A DNA stretch of 56,159 nt from Gemmatimonadota bacterium (GTDB lineage Bacteria; Gemmatimonadota; Gemmatimonadetes; Gemmatimonadales; GWC2-71-9), in the NCBI GenBank assembly GCA_025358055.1, contig JANYKV010000052.1:1-56159 (forward strand). The letters are read 5' to 3'. Positions 8,262 to 17,059 of the stretch are shown here, piece by piece (positions within the stretch are counted from its first letter, which is position 1; each line of letters starts with the position of its first letter). The notes beneath the pieces are model-generated. The model did not search any database. It was not told the DNA's origin and worked only from the letters and a program-made list of their open reading frames with translations. Position numbers and translations under genes: made by a program.

Positions 8262-9512
8262 ATGAGTCTCAAGATTCTGGTCGTCGACGATGACGCGACG
8301 ACGCGCCGGGTTTTGAGTCGGCTTCTCACTAGTGCGTTCACCGCCGAGGTCACCGAGGTCGAGAACGGTCTCGAGGCGCTCATGGCCATCGAGGACAGCA
8401 TCCCCGACTTGGTGCTCTTGGATGTTTCGATGCCAATCATGGATGGCCCCGCGACCCTGAAGGCCCTGCGGCGGAGTCCATTCCATCGGGACCTTCCGGT
8501 GGTGTCCGTGTCGTCCGAGTCCGACCGCGCCCTGGTGAGTCAGCTCATCAATCTCGGGATTTCAGATTACCTGCTCAAGCCGCTCGACCTCGTGGCCGCT
8601 TCGAAACGACTGGCCCGCGTGATCCAGGAGATCAAGACCAACCCTCGTTCGGCAAACGGGGCGCGTTCTCGCGACCCTGGTGGCCGGCCCGGCCTCCTGC
8701 TCGTGGAGCCCGATCCGAATTTCCGCGAAATGCTTCGATCCCTCCTCGACTCAAAATATGTGGTCGAAGAGGCGTCCACCGGCCCCCTCGCCTTTAAGAT
8801 CGCGCAGCAGAGGCCGCCGGAGATCCTCTTGCTGTCGGAGGGCCTTACGCTGCTCAACGAACACTTGTTCGCGCAGACGATTCGGGGGCTGCCGAACCCG
8901 CCGCGCGGGATCTATCTGTTGCACAGTGGTGAGGTACCCCCGGACGAGGTAGACGGGTTCGACGGGACCATCCGCAAGTCGTTCGTTCCGAACACCATGC
9001 TCGAGCGTTTTACCAAGGTCGTGGATCAGAGCGTGTCAGCGGTTGGGCTGCTCGTCCAGTTGATCGACAACGAGCTTCGCGCCGAATTGATCTCGGCGGC
9101 ACAGCAAACCATCGGAGTCATGACGCAGCAGGAAGTCGAAGTGGGTAGCGATGCTCAGGAAGCAGGCCCGATCCGAGAAGTGCTTGTGGGTGTCGATCTG
9201 ACCTCCTTGTCCGGTGGCCTTGGCGCTAGTATTGGGCTCTCCTCGTCCAAAGCGGACGGGGAGTCCTTGAGCGGACGATTGTTGGGCGCACCGACGTCCT
9301 GGGCGGAAGGTGCCAATGAAGCATTCGGGTCGTTGCTTGAAACCATCGGGGGAAGAGTGCGCTCGTCTCTCGATGCGCGCGGTCTTAAGCTGGAACAGCA
9401 GATGGTCCAAGACATTTCCGCGGAGCCGGCCGAGAGTCGGTCATGGCGGCTGACCATTCCGTTCCAGACGGCCGGGGGCGAACGCTTCCAGGTGATGATG
9501 GGGGTGCGCTAG
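8262..9512 (+). CDS. Response regulator: receiver, pseudo-receiver, CheX-like domain
   Basis: A 416-residue multidomain signalling protein with no DNA-binding domain. Residues 1-125 are a complete receiver: acidic pair at 9-11, phospho-acceptor Asp54 (LLDVSMP), Lys106 (YLLKPLD). Residues about 140-265 form a second receiver-like fold in which the acceptor site is replaced (ILLLSEGLTL), so it cannot be phosphorylated in the usual way. Residues about 270-416 resemble CheX/CheC-type phosphatase domains (helix ELRAELISAAQQTIGVM, then EANEAFGSLLETIGGRV), which in chemotaxis dephosphorylate CheY. The domain could therefore act on its own receiver or a partner. The start at 8262 aligns with receiver N-termini. 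The patatin gene overlaps its last 70 bases. Confidence 0.85.
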   Translation: MSLKILVVDDDATTRRVLSRLLTSAFTAEVTEVENGLEALMAIEDSIPDLVLLDVSMPIMDGPATLKALRRSPFHRDLPVVSVSSESDRALVSQLINLGISDYLLKPLDLVAASKRLARVIQEIKTNPRSANGARSRDPGGRPGLLLVEPDPNFREMLRSLLDSKYVVEEASTGPLAFKIAQQRPPEILLLSEGLTLLNEHLFAQTIRGLPNPPRGIYLLHSGEVPPDEVDGFDGTIRKSFVPNTMLERFTKVVDQSVSAVGLLVQLIDNELRAELISAAQQTIGVMTQQEVEVGSDAQEAGPIREVLVGVDLTSLSGGLGASIGLSSSKADGESLSGRLLGAPTSWAEGANEAFGSLLETIGGRVRSSLDARGLKLEQQMVQDISAEPAESRSWRLTIPFQTAGGERFQVMMGVR

Positions 9513-10378
9513 GTCGAGCGCGGAACGTCGCGCTCACCTTGGCGGGCGGTGGCAACCGGGCCTTCTTCCAAATTGGCCTATTGCATCGCTGGTGGGACCG
9601 ACTGGAGCCTCGGGTGCGGGTGGTCAGCGGGTGTAGCGCCGGGGCCTGCATGGCGATCATGGTGCTCTCGGGCCGCCAACGAGAATCTCACGCGTATTGG
9701 CTCAGCCGCCGGGCAGGAGTGACCAAGAATTTTGACTGGACCCGCCTACTTCGGGGTCACCGTCCCACACCGCATCTTCCCATCTACCGGGACACCCTGT
9801 TCTTTGCGCTGGCGGACGGTGGCTTTGAACGAATTCAGGCCCTTCCGTTCCCCCTCTACATCCTGACCGCCATTCTCCCTGCTTTCCTGCCGGCACCGGT
9901 CGCGGTCGCCGCGGGGATTGTCGCATACTCGGTGGAGAAGAAGCTCCGCCGAGGCTTGGTCCATCCGACGTGGAGTCCGCGCATGGGGTTCCGCCCTCTC
10001 ATCGTCGATGCGCGGGGGTGTGCCTCTCCCACCCAACTCACCGAGCTCGTGCTCGCTTCTTCCGCCACGCCTCCCTTCACGCCGGTCGGCCGCATTGGCG
10101 AGCACCGATTGTTGGACGGAGGCATGATCGACAACGCGCCGGCGTTCATTGGTGAGGGCGTGGCGGGGGTCAGCCGGCACCTCATCGTCCTCACGCGCCC
10201 GTATCCCGCCGCCTCCATCGGGCGGCAGGGAGCCCGGTGGTACTTTGCGCCGAGTCGACCGCTCCCGATCAATCGCTGGGACTACACCAGCGCGGAGCGC
10301 GTGGAGTCGACCATTGCGTTGGGCGCGGATCACGCGGAACTAGCCGAGAGCGATCTGGTTCGGTTCCTGGCGGACTAG
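9443..10378 (+). CDS. Patatin-like phospholipase
   Basis: A 311-residue serine lipid hydrolase of the patatin family. The oxyanion loop is LAGGGNRAF (residues 33-41), the nucleophile Ser65 lies in GCSAG, and the catalytic Asp225 lies in LLDGGMIDNAP. Such enzymes act on phospholipid or lysophospholipid acyl esters. A hydrophobic stretch at about 138-162 interrupts the fold and may be a membrane-contact helix, which is unusual for small patatins. The only good in-frame ATG overlaps the preceding regulator gene by 70 bases in another frame; no other ATG or GTG lies before the oxyanion loop. The 3' end overlaps the convergent DMT gene by 4 bases. Confidence 0.88.
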   Translation: MAADHSVPDGRGRTLPGDDGGALGRARNVALTLAGGGNRAFFQIGLLHRWWDRLEPRVRVVSGCSAGACMAIMVLSGRQRESHAYWLSRRAGVTKNFDWTRLLRGHRPTPHLPIYRDTLFFALADGGFERIQALPFPLYILTAILPAFLPAPVAVAAGIVAYSVEKKLRRGLVHPTWSPRMGFRPLIVDARGCASPTQLTELVLASSATPPFTPVGRIGEHRLLDGGMIDNAPAFIGEGVAGVSRHLIVLTRPYPAASIGRQGARWYFAPSRPLPINRWDYTSAERVESTIALGADHAELAESDLVRFLAD

Positions 10379-11223
10379 AGTATTTCGGCCGCTTCCCAGA
10401 GCGGCTCCAGCATGGCCGCCAGGATCAGCCCCCCACCAATCCACTGCCAGGCACCGAGCCGTTCCCCGAAGACCAGATAACTCGTGAACGAGGCCACCAA
10501 GGGCTCGAGCAGAAAGATCACCGCGGCCCGTGACGCGCTGACGGTTCGTTGTGCGACCAGCTGGAGGCCGAAAGTGACGATGGCCGAAAGACTCAGCCCC
10601 AGCCAGGTCCAGAAGACGATCGCATTGAATTCGAAACGTGGCGTTTCGAGCAACGGCGAACTGAGCAGCGAGGCAACCCCGGTGATGAGCAGCTGCACCG
10701 CGAGAAGGTGCAACGGCCGGAAGCGGCTCGCGTAGTGTGAGACGGCGACGACATGCCCAGCGAAGACGGAGGCTGCGATCAAAGTGAGGAAATCGCCGTG
10801 GTTGAGGCCGCCGGAGCCACCCTTCGCGGAGGTGAGCAGGTAGGTCCCGAACATGGCGATGGCAATGCTCACTAACGTGAACGGCCGGGGGCGAACCCGA
10901 AATGCGAGGTACGACGCCAGAGGAACCAATGGCGTACAGATGGAGGTAATGAAGGCCGATCGGGCCGGGGTTGTGGTGACGAGGCCGGAGCTTTGGAGCA
11001 TGGCACCCGCAGCGAAAAAAGCGCCGAGGACGGCGCCGCCGTGCCATTCTTCTCGGGTGATCCGTGGAAAGACCGGCGCCAGGAGCGCGCTGGCGGTAAG
11101 AAAACGAACGCCCATGAAGAGCAAGGGAGATGCATGGAAGAGCGCCATCTTGATTACAGTGAAGAAGGTGCCCCAGAGGATGGTGACCCCAATGAGAATT
11201 CCGATCGCGCCGCGCTTGGTCAT
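10375..11223 (-). CDS. EamA/DMT-family permease
   Basis: A 282-residue inner-membrane protein with about ten transmembrane helices in two EamA repeats (first near residues 8-133, second near 144-275). The motif SRAAVIFLLEPLVASFTSYL followed by GERLGAWQWIGGGLIL is the usual end of the second repeat. Family members export amino acids, nucleosides or other metabolites; the substrate cannot be told. Its ATG overlaps the uvrA stop in an ATGA junction, so the two genes are probably cotranslated. It is one of three DMT permeases in the window. Its end overlaps the convergent patatin gene. Confidence 0.92.
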   Translation of the reverse strand: MTKRGAIGILIGVTILWGTFFTVIKMALFHASPLLFMGVRFLTASALLAPVFPRITREEWHGGAVLGAFFAAGAMLQSSGLVTTTPARSAFITSICTPLVPLASYLAFRVRPRPFTLVSIAIAMFGTYLLTSAKGGSGGLNHGDFLTLIAASVFAGHVVAVSHYASRFRPLHLLAVQLLITGVASLLSSPLLETPRFEFNAIVFWTWLGLSLSAIVTFGLQLVAQRTVSASRAAVIFLLEPLVASFTSYLVFGERLGAWQWIGGGLILAAMLEPLWEAAEIL

Positions 11224-14018
11224 CGGCGGTCTCCCAATCCTCCGCCCTGAAGGAGGGGGCGAAGGTATCGGCCCGTGTGTGATTCGGGCACATCGGCGAT
11301 GGTCTCTGGCGTACCTTGGGCGACGACCCGACCCCCCGCGGGCCCAGCTTCCGGGCCGAGGTCGATGACCCAGTCCGCGCGCTTGATCAGGTCGAGATGA
11401 TGTTCGATGACCACCACGGTGTGCCCCGCATCCACGAGTCGATCGAGGACCTGGATCAACACGCGGACGTCGTCCAAGTGCAGGCCGGTGGTCGGCTCGT
11501 CGAGCAAATAGAGCTTCCGCCCCGAGCGCTTGCCCGCCTGAATCAACTCACGGGCAATCTTGAGCCGCTGAGCCTCGCCACCGGAAAGCGTCGTGGCTGG
11601 CTGCCCCAGGCGCAGATACCCCAGGCCGACTTGCTGCAGTTGCCAGAGCGCGGCTCCGAGCTTCGGCTGATGGCGGAACCGCGCGATCGCTTCCTCGACC
11701 GACCATTGCAACACCTCGTGGATCGACACTCCGGCGGTGCGCACCTCGAGAACGGCCGGTTTGAACCGCGTTCCACCGCAAGTATCGCAGGGCACAAACA
11801 CATCGGCGAGGAAGACCATCTCGACCTGAACGTGGCCGGCACCTTCGCACGTCGGACATCGCCCGCCCTCGAGGTTGAAGGAGAATGTCGCAGCCGTATA
11901 GCGCCGCGACCGGGCGAGTGGCTGGGCGGCGAAGAGCTCGCGAATCTCGTCGAACCCTTTGATATAGGTGATGGGGTTCGACCGGGGCGACCGGCCGATC
12001 GGCGATTGGTCGATCAACACGACGTCTTGCAGGAACTCGACGCCCTGAATCGAGTCGACGGTGCCGATTTCCTCCCCCAAATGAGATTTTGCGGAGTGAC
12101 TCCCATGCAAAATCCGCTCTAAGTGCCGGTACAGAACCTCATGCACCAACGTGCTTTTGCCCGAGCCCGAGACGCCGGTGACCGCGGTCAGGGTGCCCAG
12201 GGGAATGGCAACATCGACTGCTTGAAGGTTGTGTAACGAGACTCCACCCAGCTTGAGCCAGCTGGGGCCGGCGGGTCGCCGGACGCTCGGAATCCCGATC
12301 CGTTTTTCACCGCGCAGGTAAGCGCCGGTCAGGGAGTTGGTGGCGCCCGACACCGGGCCCGCATAGACAATCTGCCCGCCGTGCTCTCCGGCACCTGGGC
12401 CGAGCTCGAGCATGAAGTCGGCCTGCGCGATGGCCGCGGGATCATGCTCGACGACGATCACGGTATTGCCCCCATCGCGCAGCTTCCGCAGCAGGGCCAG
12501 CAGTTGATCGGTGTCGCGCGGATGGAGGCCGATCGAGGGTTCGTCGAGCACATAGAGCGAATCCACCAGCTGAGCTCCCAGCGCGTTTGCGAGCGCGATC
12601 CGCTGCGCTTCACCTCCGGACAAGGTCCGGGTCTGGCGGTCGAGCGACAGATAGTTGAGCCCGACGCTCTTGAGATAGTCGAGCCGCGCGCCGAGTTGTT
12701 GGAGAATAAGTGCGGCGATGGCCGCCTCGGACGCCGAGAAGCTGAGAGTGGCCAACCACTCGCTCACGCCGTCCACGGTGCGGGCAGCGACCATCGCGAT
12801 CGTGGCCTCCCCGATCCGGACCGACCGGGCGTGCTCGTTGAGTCGCGTCCCCTCGCAATGGGGGCAGATTTTCGCCAGTTGGTATTGCCGGAGGAACACG
12901 CGGATGTACTGCTTGTACCGTTTGCTCTCCAACCCCTTCAAGAACGGAAAGATCCCGAGGTACTTGCCCAGCTTCCCGTAGAGGAGTTCGCGCCGCGCCT
13001 TCGCCTTGATCTTGGCCCACGGAGTGAACGGATCGACCCCGAGCTGCTGGGCCGTTTCCAACAGGAGTTTGCGGCGGCTCTCGTATCGAGGCTTAGTCCA
13101 CGGGTCGATCGCGCCTTCAATGAGGCTTCGAGAGGAGTTCGGTACGATGAGTGACTCGTCGTACTCGAGGACGGCGCCGAATCCGTTGCACCCTCCGCAG
13201 GCGCCGCGGGGATTGTTGAAGGAAAACAGCGCCGGTGTGATCGGGACGGCGGCGGTATCGCAGGCGGAGCAGGCGAGAAACTCGGTGAACCGGAGTCGCC
13301 CCCCCTCGTATAGGACGATCGCAATGCCATCGCCTTCTTGGAACGCGACCGCGACCGAGTCGGAGAGCCGAGTGGGATCGAGCTCTCCCACCAAGCGATC
13401 GACGACGACCAGAACCTCCGCCTTCGTAACGAGATCGAAGTCCGCTGGAAGATCGTCGAGATGCATGGGCTGACCGTCGACCTCGAGCCGGACGAATCCG
13501 AGTGCGCGCAGATTCTCGACGAGTGAGGCGGAATTCAGCCGTGCCGAAGGAGGCAGCGGAAAGGTGATCTGGAGGCGCCCCACGGCGTCCCGATGGACGG
13601 CATCGGCGGCGGATTGCGGCGTGTCGCGCTGCACCGGCGCGCCACAACCTCGACAATATGGGTGCCCGACCCGAGCCCACAAAAGCCGGAGGTAGTCGTA
13701 CACTTCCGTCGCGGTCCCCACGGTGGACCGGCTGGATACTGTCGGATTCCGTTGTTCGATCGCGACTGCGGGCGCAATGCCCTCGATCCGGTCGACCAGC
13801 GGCTTGGGCATCCGCTCGAGGAATTGTTTCGCATAGGTCGACAGCGATTCGATGTAGCGCCGCTGCCCCTCGGCGTAGATGGTGTCGAACGCCAAGGAAC
13901 TCTTGCCGGAACCGGACGGACCCGTTACGACGATCAGTTGGCGTCGCGGAAGGTCTACGGAGATGCCCTTCAGGTTGTGCTGTCGGGCGTTGATGATTCG
14001 CAAGGGGGGAGCAGACAC
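11220..14018 (-). CDS. uvrA: UvrABC excinuclease subunit A
   Basis: A 932-residue nucleotide-excision repair damage sensor, close to the 940 of E. coli. Two ABC ATPase units are present, with Walker A GPSGSGKSS (residues 33-41) and GVSGSGKST in the second half, each with an LSGGEAQR signature. Zinc sites are visible at CSACDTAAV...CGGC and CPTCEGAGH...CDTCGG. The protein dimerises, loads UvrB on damaged DNA and leaves. I place the start at the GTG at 14018, where homologues begin (SAPPLRIINARQHNLKG); an in-frame ATG at 14081 would add 21 residues reading through a perfect dyad. A DMT permease gene is coupled downstream. Confidence 0.97.
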   Translation of the reverse strand: MSAPPLRIINARQHNLKGISVDLPRRQLIVVTGPSGSGKSSLAFDTIYAEGQRRYIESLSTYAKQFLERMPKPLVDRIEGIAPAVAIEQRNPTVSSRSTVGTATEVYDYLRLLWARVGHPYCRGCGAPVQRDTPQSAADAVHRDAVGRLQITFPLPPSARLNSASLVENLRALGFVRLEVDGQPMHLDDLPADFDLVTKAEVLVVVDRLVGELDPTRLSDSVAVAFQEGDGIAIVLYEGGRLRFTEFLACSACDTAAVPITPALFSFNNPRGACGGCNGFGAVLEYDESLIVPNSSRSLIEGAIDPWTKPRYESRRKLLLETAQQLGVDPFTPWAKIKAKARRELLYGKLGKYLGIFPFLKGLESKRYKQYIRVFLRQYQLAKICPHCEGTRLNEHARSVRIGEATIAMVAARTVDGVSEWLATLSFSASEAAIAALILQQLGARLDYLKSVGLNYLSLDRQTRTLSGGEAQRIALANALGAQLVDSLYVLDEPSIGLHPRDTDQLLALLRKLRDGGNTVIVVEHDPAAIAQADFMLELGPGAGEHGGQIVYAGPVSGATNSLTGAYLRGEKRIGIPSVRRPAGPSWLKLGGVSLHNLQAVDVAIPLGTLTAVTGVSGSGKSTLVHEVLYRHLERILHGSHSAKSHLGEEIGTVDSIQGVEFLQDVVLIDQSPIGRSPRSNPITYIKGFDEIRELFAAQPLARSRRYTAATFSFNLEGGRCPTCEGAGHVQVEMVFLADVFVPCDTCGGTRFKPAVLEVRTAGVSIHEVLQWSVEEAIARFRHQPKLGAALWQLQQVGLGYLRLGQPATTLSGGEAQRLKIARELIQAGKRSGRKLYLLDEPTTGLHLDDVRVLIQVLDRLVDAGHTVVVIEHHLDLIKRADWVIDLGPEAGPAGGRVVAQGTPETIADVPESHTGRYLRPLLQGGGLGDRR

Positions 14019-14052
14019 GGCGGCGGGATAATAGCCGAGGGAAGTGGGTGGG

Positions 14053-14071
14053 GGGTAGTCCACCACTACCC
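14053..14071. promoter_or_regulatory. Perfect dyad GGGTAGT-N5-ACTACCC between divergent genes
   Basis: A 7-bp perfect inverted repeat with a 5-base centre lies in the 86-base gap between the uvrA start (14018) and the start of the divergent membrane-protein gene (14105). Its place and symmetry suit an operator acting on uvrA, on the other gene, or on both. I cannot match it to a known SOS box. Confidence 0.35.
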
Positions 14072-14104
14072 TCGGCCCCAAACGCCCGATACTTTCCCGA
14101 GATC

Positions 14105-15181
14105 ATGGCGAAACTCCTCACGCCGAGAGTGATCCGGCGGGGCTTCGAAATTTTCGTACTCGGGTCGCTGATCGCGTTCGCCGGGCTGTTGTTGTACAGC
14201 AATGATCTGGATGCCTTTCTCGCCTCACTCGGGCACATCCACTGGATCTGGATCCTGGCTGGGGCAGGACTGGCCTCTTTGGACTGGATCGGTGGTGGTC
14301 TCCGCCTCTGGGTTGTGGCGCGTCAGATCCACCCCCGCCCGCCGGTCCTCGGGATGATTTTGGCGGGAGGGATGAGCGCGTGGGGAGCGTACGTCACCCC
14401 GATGCAATCGGGGGCCGGCCCCATGATGGTATATACTCAACGCCGCTATGGTGTTCCGGTGCCGGTCGCACTCGCGGCCACCCTCATGACGTTCATCGCG
14501 ACCGTCGTGTTCTTCGCGATCGCCGGGCCGCTCGCAATTGTTCTGGGCGCCGGGGAAGCACTGGGCCACCACGGCGACGTCCTCGGTCTCACGCTCTACG
14601 ATCTGTTCCTCGGCAGTCTCGGCGTGTTCGGCGGCCTCGGCGTCTTGCTCGTTCTCATCATCGTCTTTCCCCGGCTCGCCCGCGATCTCCTGCATCGTCT
14701 TACCACCACGCTCGGACGGCGCAGTGTCCGGCTCGCCAGTCGGCTGGAGGCCGTCCGCTACGGCATCGATCAGGCGCATGCGAGCGTAAAGGCCTTCAAT
14801 ACGCCGCGGGGCTGGCTGTCGTTGCTCTGGGCCGTCGTGTTGTCCGCGCCGTCGCATGCGAACAAGTTGCTGGCCGGCTACGTGTCCCTGCGCGCCGTGG
14901 GGATCCACGCCAACTTCGTGGACGTCTTGCTCCTCCAAACCCTGATCATGTTTCTCCTCTATTTCGCGCCGACTCCCGGCGGATCCGGCTTGGCCGAAAT
15001 CCTCTCAGCGGCGGTCATGGCCCTCTATGTCCCGCGGGAGTTGACTGCCGTCTACACCCTCATTTGGCGCTTGATTCAGAGCTACTTCACCATCGCGTTC
15101 GGCGCCGTGGTGTTCTCGCACTGGGTCCGCTCGGGACTCATGGGCATCGAGCAGGAACCGCTCCGCCCGCCGGGTTTATAG
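14105..15181 (+). CDS. Flippase-like / lysylphosphatidylglycerol synthase TM-region protein
   Basis: A 358-residue polytopic membrane protein with seven or eight hydrophobic helices, matching the UPF0104/LPG_synthase_TM family (YbhN, AglD and the flippase half of MprF). Typical phrases are GGMSAWGAYVTPMQSGAGPMM and the loop FAPTPGGSGLAEI. Members move or help move lipids or lipid-linked sugars across the membrane; the substrate is unknown here. The start at 14105 begins directly before the first helix; an upstream in-frame ATG at 14048 would overlap the divergent uvrA regulatory gap. The ABC exporter begins 6 bases after the stop, so a shared transcript and a common role in lipid export are likely. 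Confidence 0.88.
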   Translation: MAKLLTPRVIRRGFEIFVLGSLIAFAGLLLYSNDLDAFLASLGHIHWIWILAGAGLASLDWIGGGLRLWVVARQIHPRPPVLGMILAGGMSAWGAYVTPMQSGAGPMMVYTQRRYGVPVPVALAATLMTFIATVVFFAIAGPLAIVLGAGEALGHHGDVLGLTLYDLFLGSLGVFGGLGVLLVLIIVFPRLARDLLHRLTTTLGRRSVRLASRLEAVRYGIDQAHASVKAFNTPRGWLSLLWAVVLSAPSHANKLLAGYVSLRAVGIHANFVDVLLLQTLIMFLLYFAPTPGGSGLAEILSAAVMALYVPRELTAVYTLIWRLIQSYFTIAFGAVVFSHWVRSGLMGIEQEPLRPPGL

Positions 15182-15187
15182 GCTCCG

Positions 15188-16975
15188 ATGGCGCCCGAAC
15201 GCGGCGACGACGTCCCCACGGGCGCATTCGATGCGGCCCTCGCACGCCGGATGCTGCAGTATTTGCGCCCGTATCGACGCCTGGTCGTTGGCGCGGTGCT
15301 GCTCTTGTCCACGGGCGCGGCGTTGGTGCTCGTCGGTCCGACGCTTACGCGCCGGGCTCTTGATGATGCATTGCCGCGCGGGGACACCAAGCTGCTGACG
15401 GTGTTCGCGGTGCTGTATCTCGCGGCGTTGGCGCTCGAATTTCTCGTCGAGTACGGGCAGACGGTCCTGACGACGAAGATCGGCCAGCACGTGATGTACG
15501 ACCTCCGCATGGCAATTTTCGGTCACTTGCAACGTTTGAGTATCCCCTATTTCGATCGACACCCCGTCGGGCGGCTCATGACCCGCGTGACGTCGGATGT
15601 CGAAACCTTGAACGAGCTGTTCTCCTCCGGGGTGGTGACCGTCTTCGGGGACCTGTTCACGCTCGTGGCGATTATGGCCATGATGTTGCTGACGGACTGG
15701 CGCCTTGCGCTGGTCGCGTTTGCGGTGATTCCGCTGGTCTGGCTCACCGCCACGCTCTTCCGCCGAACGGTGCGGGATGCGTTTCGCGACATTCGCGCCC
15801 GGGTCGCGCGCCTGAACACATATTTGCAAGAACACCTGTCCGGGGTTCGCGTAGTGCAGTTGTTCTCCCGCGAAACCGCTGTCAGTGAGGGGTTCGACGC
15901 GGTCAACCACGAGCATCTGACCGCCCACCTCCGTTCCATCACCATCTACGCGGTCTTTTTTCCCGTCGTGGAGGTGTTGCTGTCGGTTGCGTTGGCTCTC
16001 CTGCTCACATACGGCGGACACCGGACGCTCAACGGTACGCTGACCGTCGGCGTGCTCGCGGCATTCCTGCAGCTCACTCGGCGATTCTTCGAGCCGCTGC
16101 AGGATCTCTCCGAAAAATTCAATCTTTTTCAGAGCGCCATGGCGAGTTCGGAGCGAGTGGTCCGTTTGTTGGACACCCCGTTTGAAGTCCCGGAGCCGAT
16201 CGAGCCGGTTGCGCTGCCGGTCCCGGCCCGGGGCGAGGTGACTTTCGAGCGCGTCTGGTTTCGATACGATTCCAATTCGCCTTGGGTGCTTCAGGACGTG
16301 AGTTTCACCGTCGGCTCGGGCGAAACGGTGGCGTTGGTCGGCCATACGGGGGCGGGGAAGTCGACGATCATCAGCCTCCTGCTTCGATTTTATGATCCCG
16401 AGCGCGGGCGGATTTTGGTCGATGGCGTTGATATCCGTACTTGCCGCACTGAAACGCTTCGGGAGCGGATCGGGTTCGTGCAACAGGACCTGTTCCTCTT
16501 CACTGGCGACATTCTTCGAAATCTCACCCTCGACCAACCCACGGCCGAGTCGGCGGCGAAACGCGCAGCGGCGCGCGTGGGCGCAGATCGCTTCATTGCC
16601 CTACTTCCCAACGGCTATCAGCATGTGCTCACCGAACGCGGGAAGAACCTCAGCATGGGCGAGCGGCAACTCGTGAGTTTCGCGCGCGCCCTCGTGCGCA
16701 ATCCGGCCATTTTGGTGCTGGACGAGGCCACGAGTTCCGTCGACACGGAGTCTGAGGCTCTGATCCAACGAGGGATCGAAGAGCTCACGGTGGGACGGAC
16801 CTCGATCGTGGTGGCACACCGCCTGAGCACCATCCTTCATGCGGACCAGATTCTGGTGGTCCATCAAGGAATCATCCGCGAACGGGGCCCCCATGCCACT
16901 CTCCTGGCCCAGGGAGGGCTGTATCGGCGGCTCTATGAGTTACAGGTCGGGAGCGAACGAAGGGTAGTGTCCTGA
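15188..16975 (+). CDS. ABC exporter, fused permease and ATPase (MsbA-like)
   Basis: A 595-residue half-transporter. Six membrane helices fill about residues 25-320 and the nucleotide-binding domain about 345-590. Walker A is GHTGAGKS (385-392), Walker B ILVLDEATS, and the H-loop His is in VAHRLST. The signature is LSMGE rather than LSGGQ, a change seen in many of these exporters. Such proteins work as dimers and export lipids, lipopolysaccharide precursors, peptides or drugs. The gene starts 6 bases after the flippase-like gene. A promoter for the next gene lies just after its stop, so the operon may end here. Confidence 0.93.
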   Translation: MAPERGDDVPTGAFDAALARRMLQYLRPYRRLVVGAVLLLSTGAALVLVGPTLTRRALDDALPRGDTKLLTVFAVLYLAALALEFLVEYGQTVLTTKIGQHVMYDLRMAIFGHLQRLSIPYFDRHPVGRLMTRVTSDVETLNELFSSGVVTVFGDLFTLVAIMAMMLLTDWRLALVAFAVIPLVWLTATLFRRTVRDAFRDIRARVARLNTYLQEHLSGVRVVQLFSRETAVSEGFDAVNHEHLTAHLRSITIYAVFFPVVEVLLSVALALLLTYGGHRTLNGTLTVGVLAAFLQLTRRFFEPLQDLSEKFNLFQSAMASSERVVRLLDTPFEVPEPIEPVALPVPARGEVTFERVWFRYDSNSPWVLQDVSFTVGSGETVALVGHTGAGKSTIISLLLRFYDPERGRILVDGVDIRTCRTETLRERIGFVQQDLFLFTGDILRNLTLDQPTAESAAKRAAARVGADRFIALLPNGYQHVLTERGKNLSMGERQLVSFARALVRNPAILVLDEATSSVDTESEALIQRGIEELTVGRTSIVVAHRLSTILHADQILVVHQGIIRERGPHATLLAQGGLYRRLYELQVGSERRVVS

Positions 16976-16992
16976 ACCGCGTGTCAATTCGC

Positions 16993-17021
16993 TTGCCAGG
17001 GGGTCGGGCGCTGGATACGTT
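16993..17021 (+). promoter_or_regulatory. Probable promoter for the FHA-PP2C pair
   Basis: TTGCCA at 16993-16998 and TACGTT at 17016-17021 are separated by 17 bases, a sigma-70-like layout. The start of the FHA gene is 38 bases beyond the -10 box, with GGAAGGA just before the ATG at 17060. The pair sits in the 84-base gap after the ABC exporter. Confidence 0.45.
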
Positions 17022-17059
17022 TGTCTTGAGACCTCCCTCGGAACAGGGAAGGACCACGC

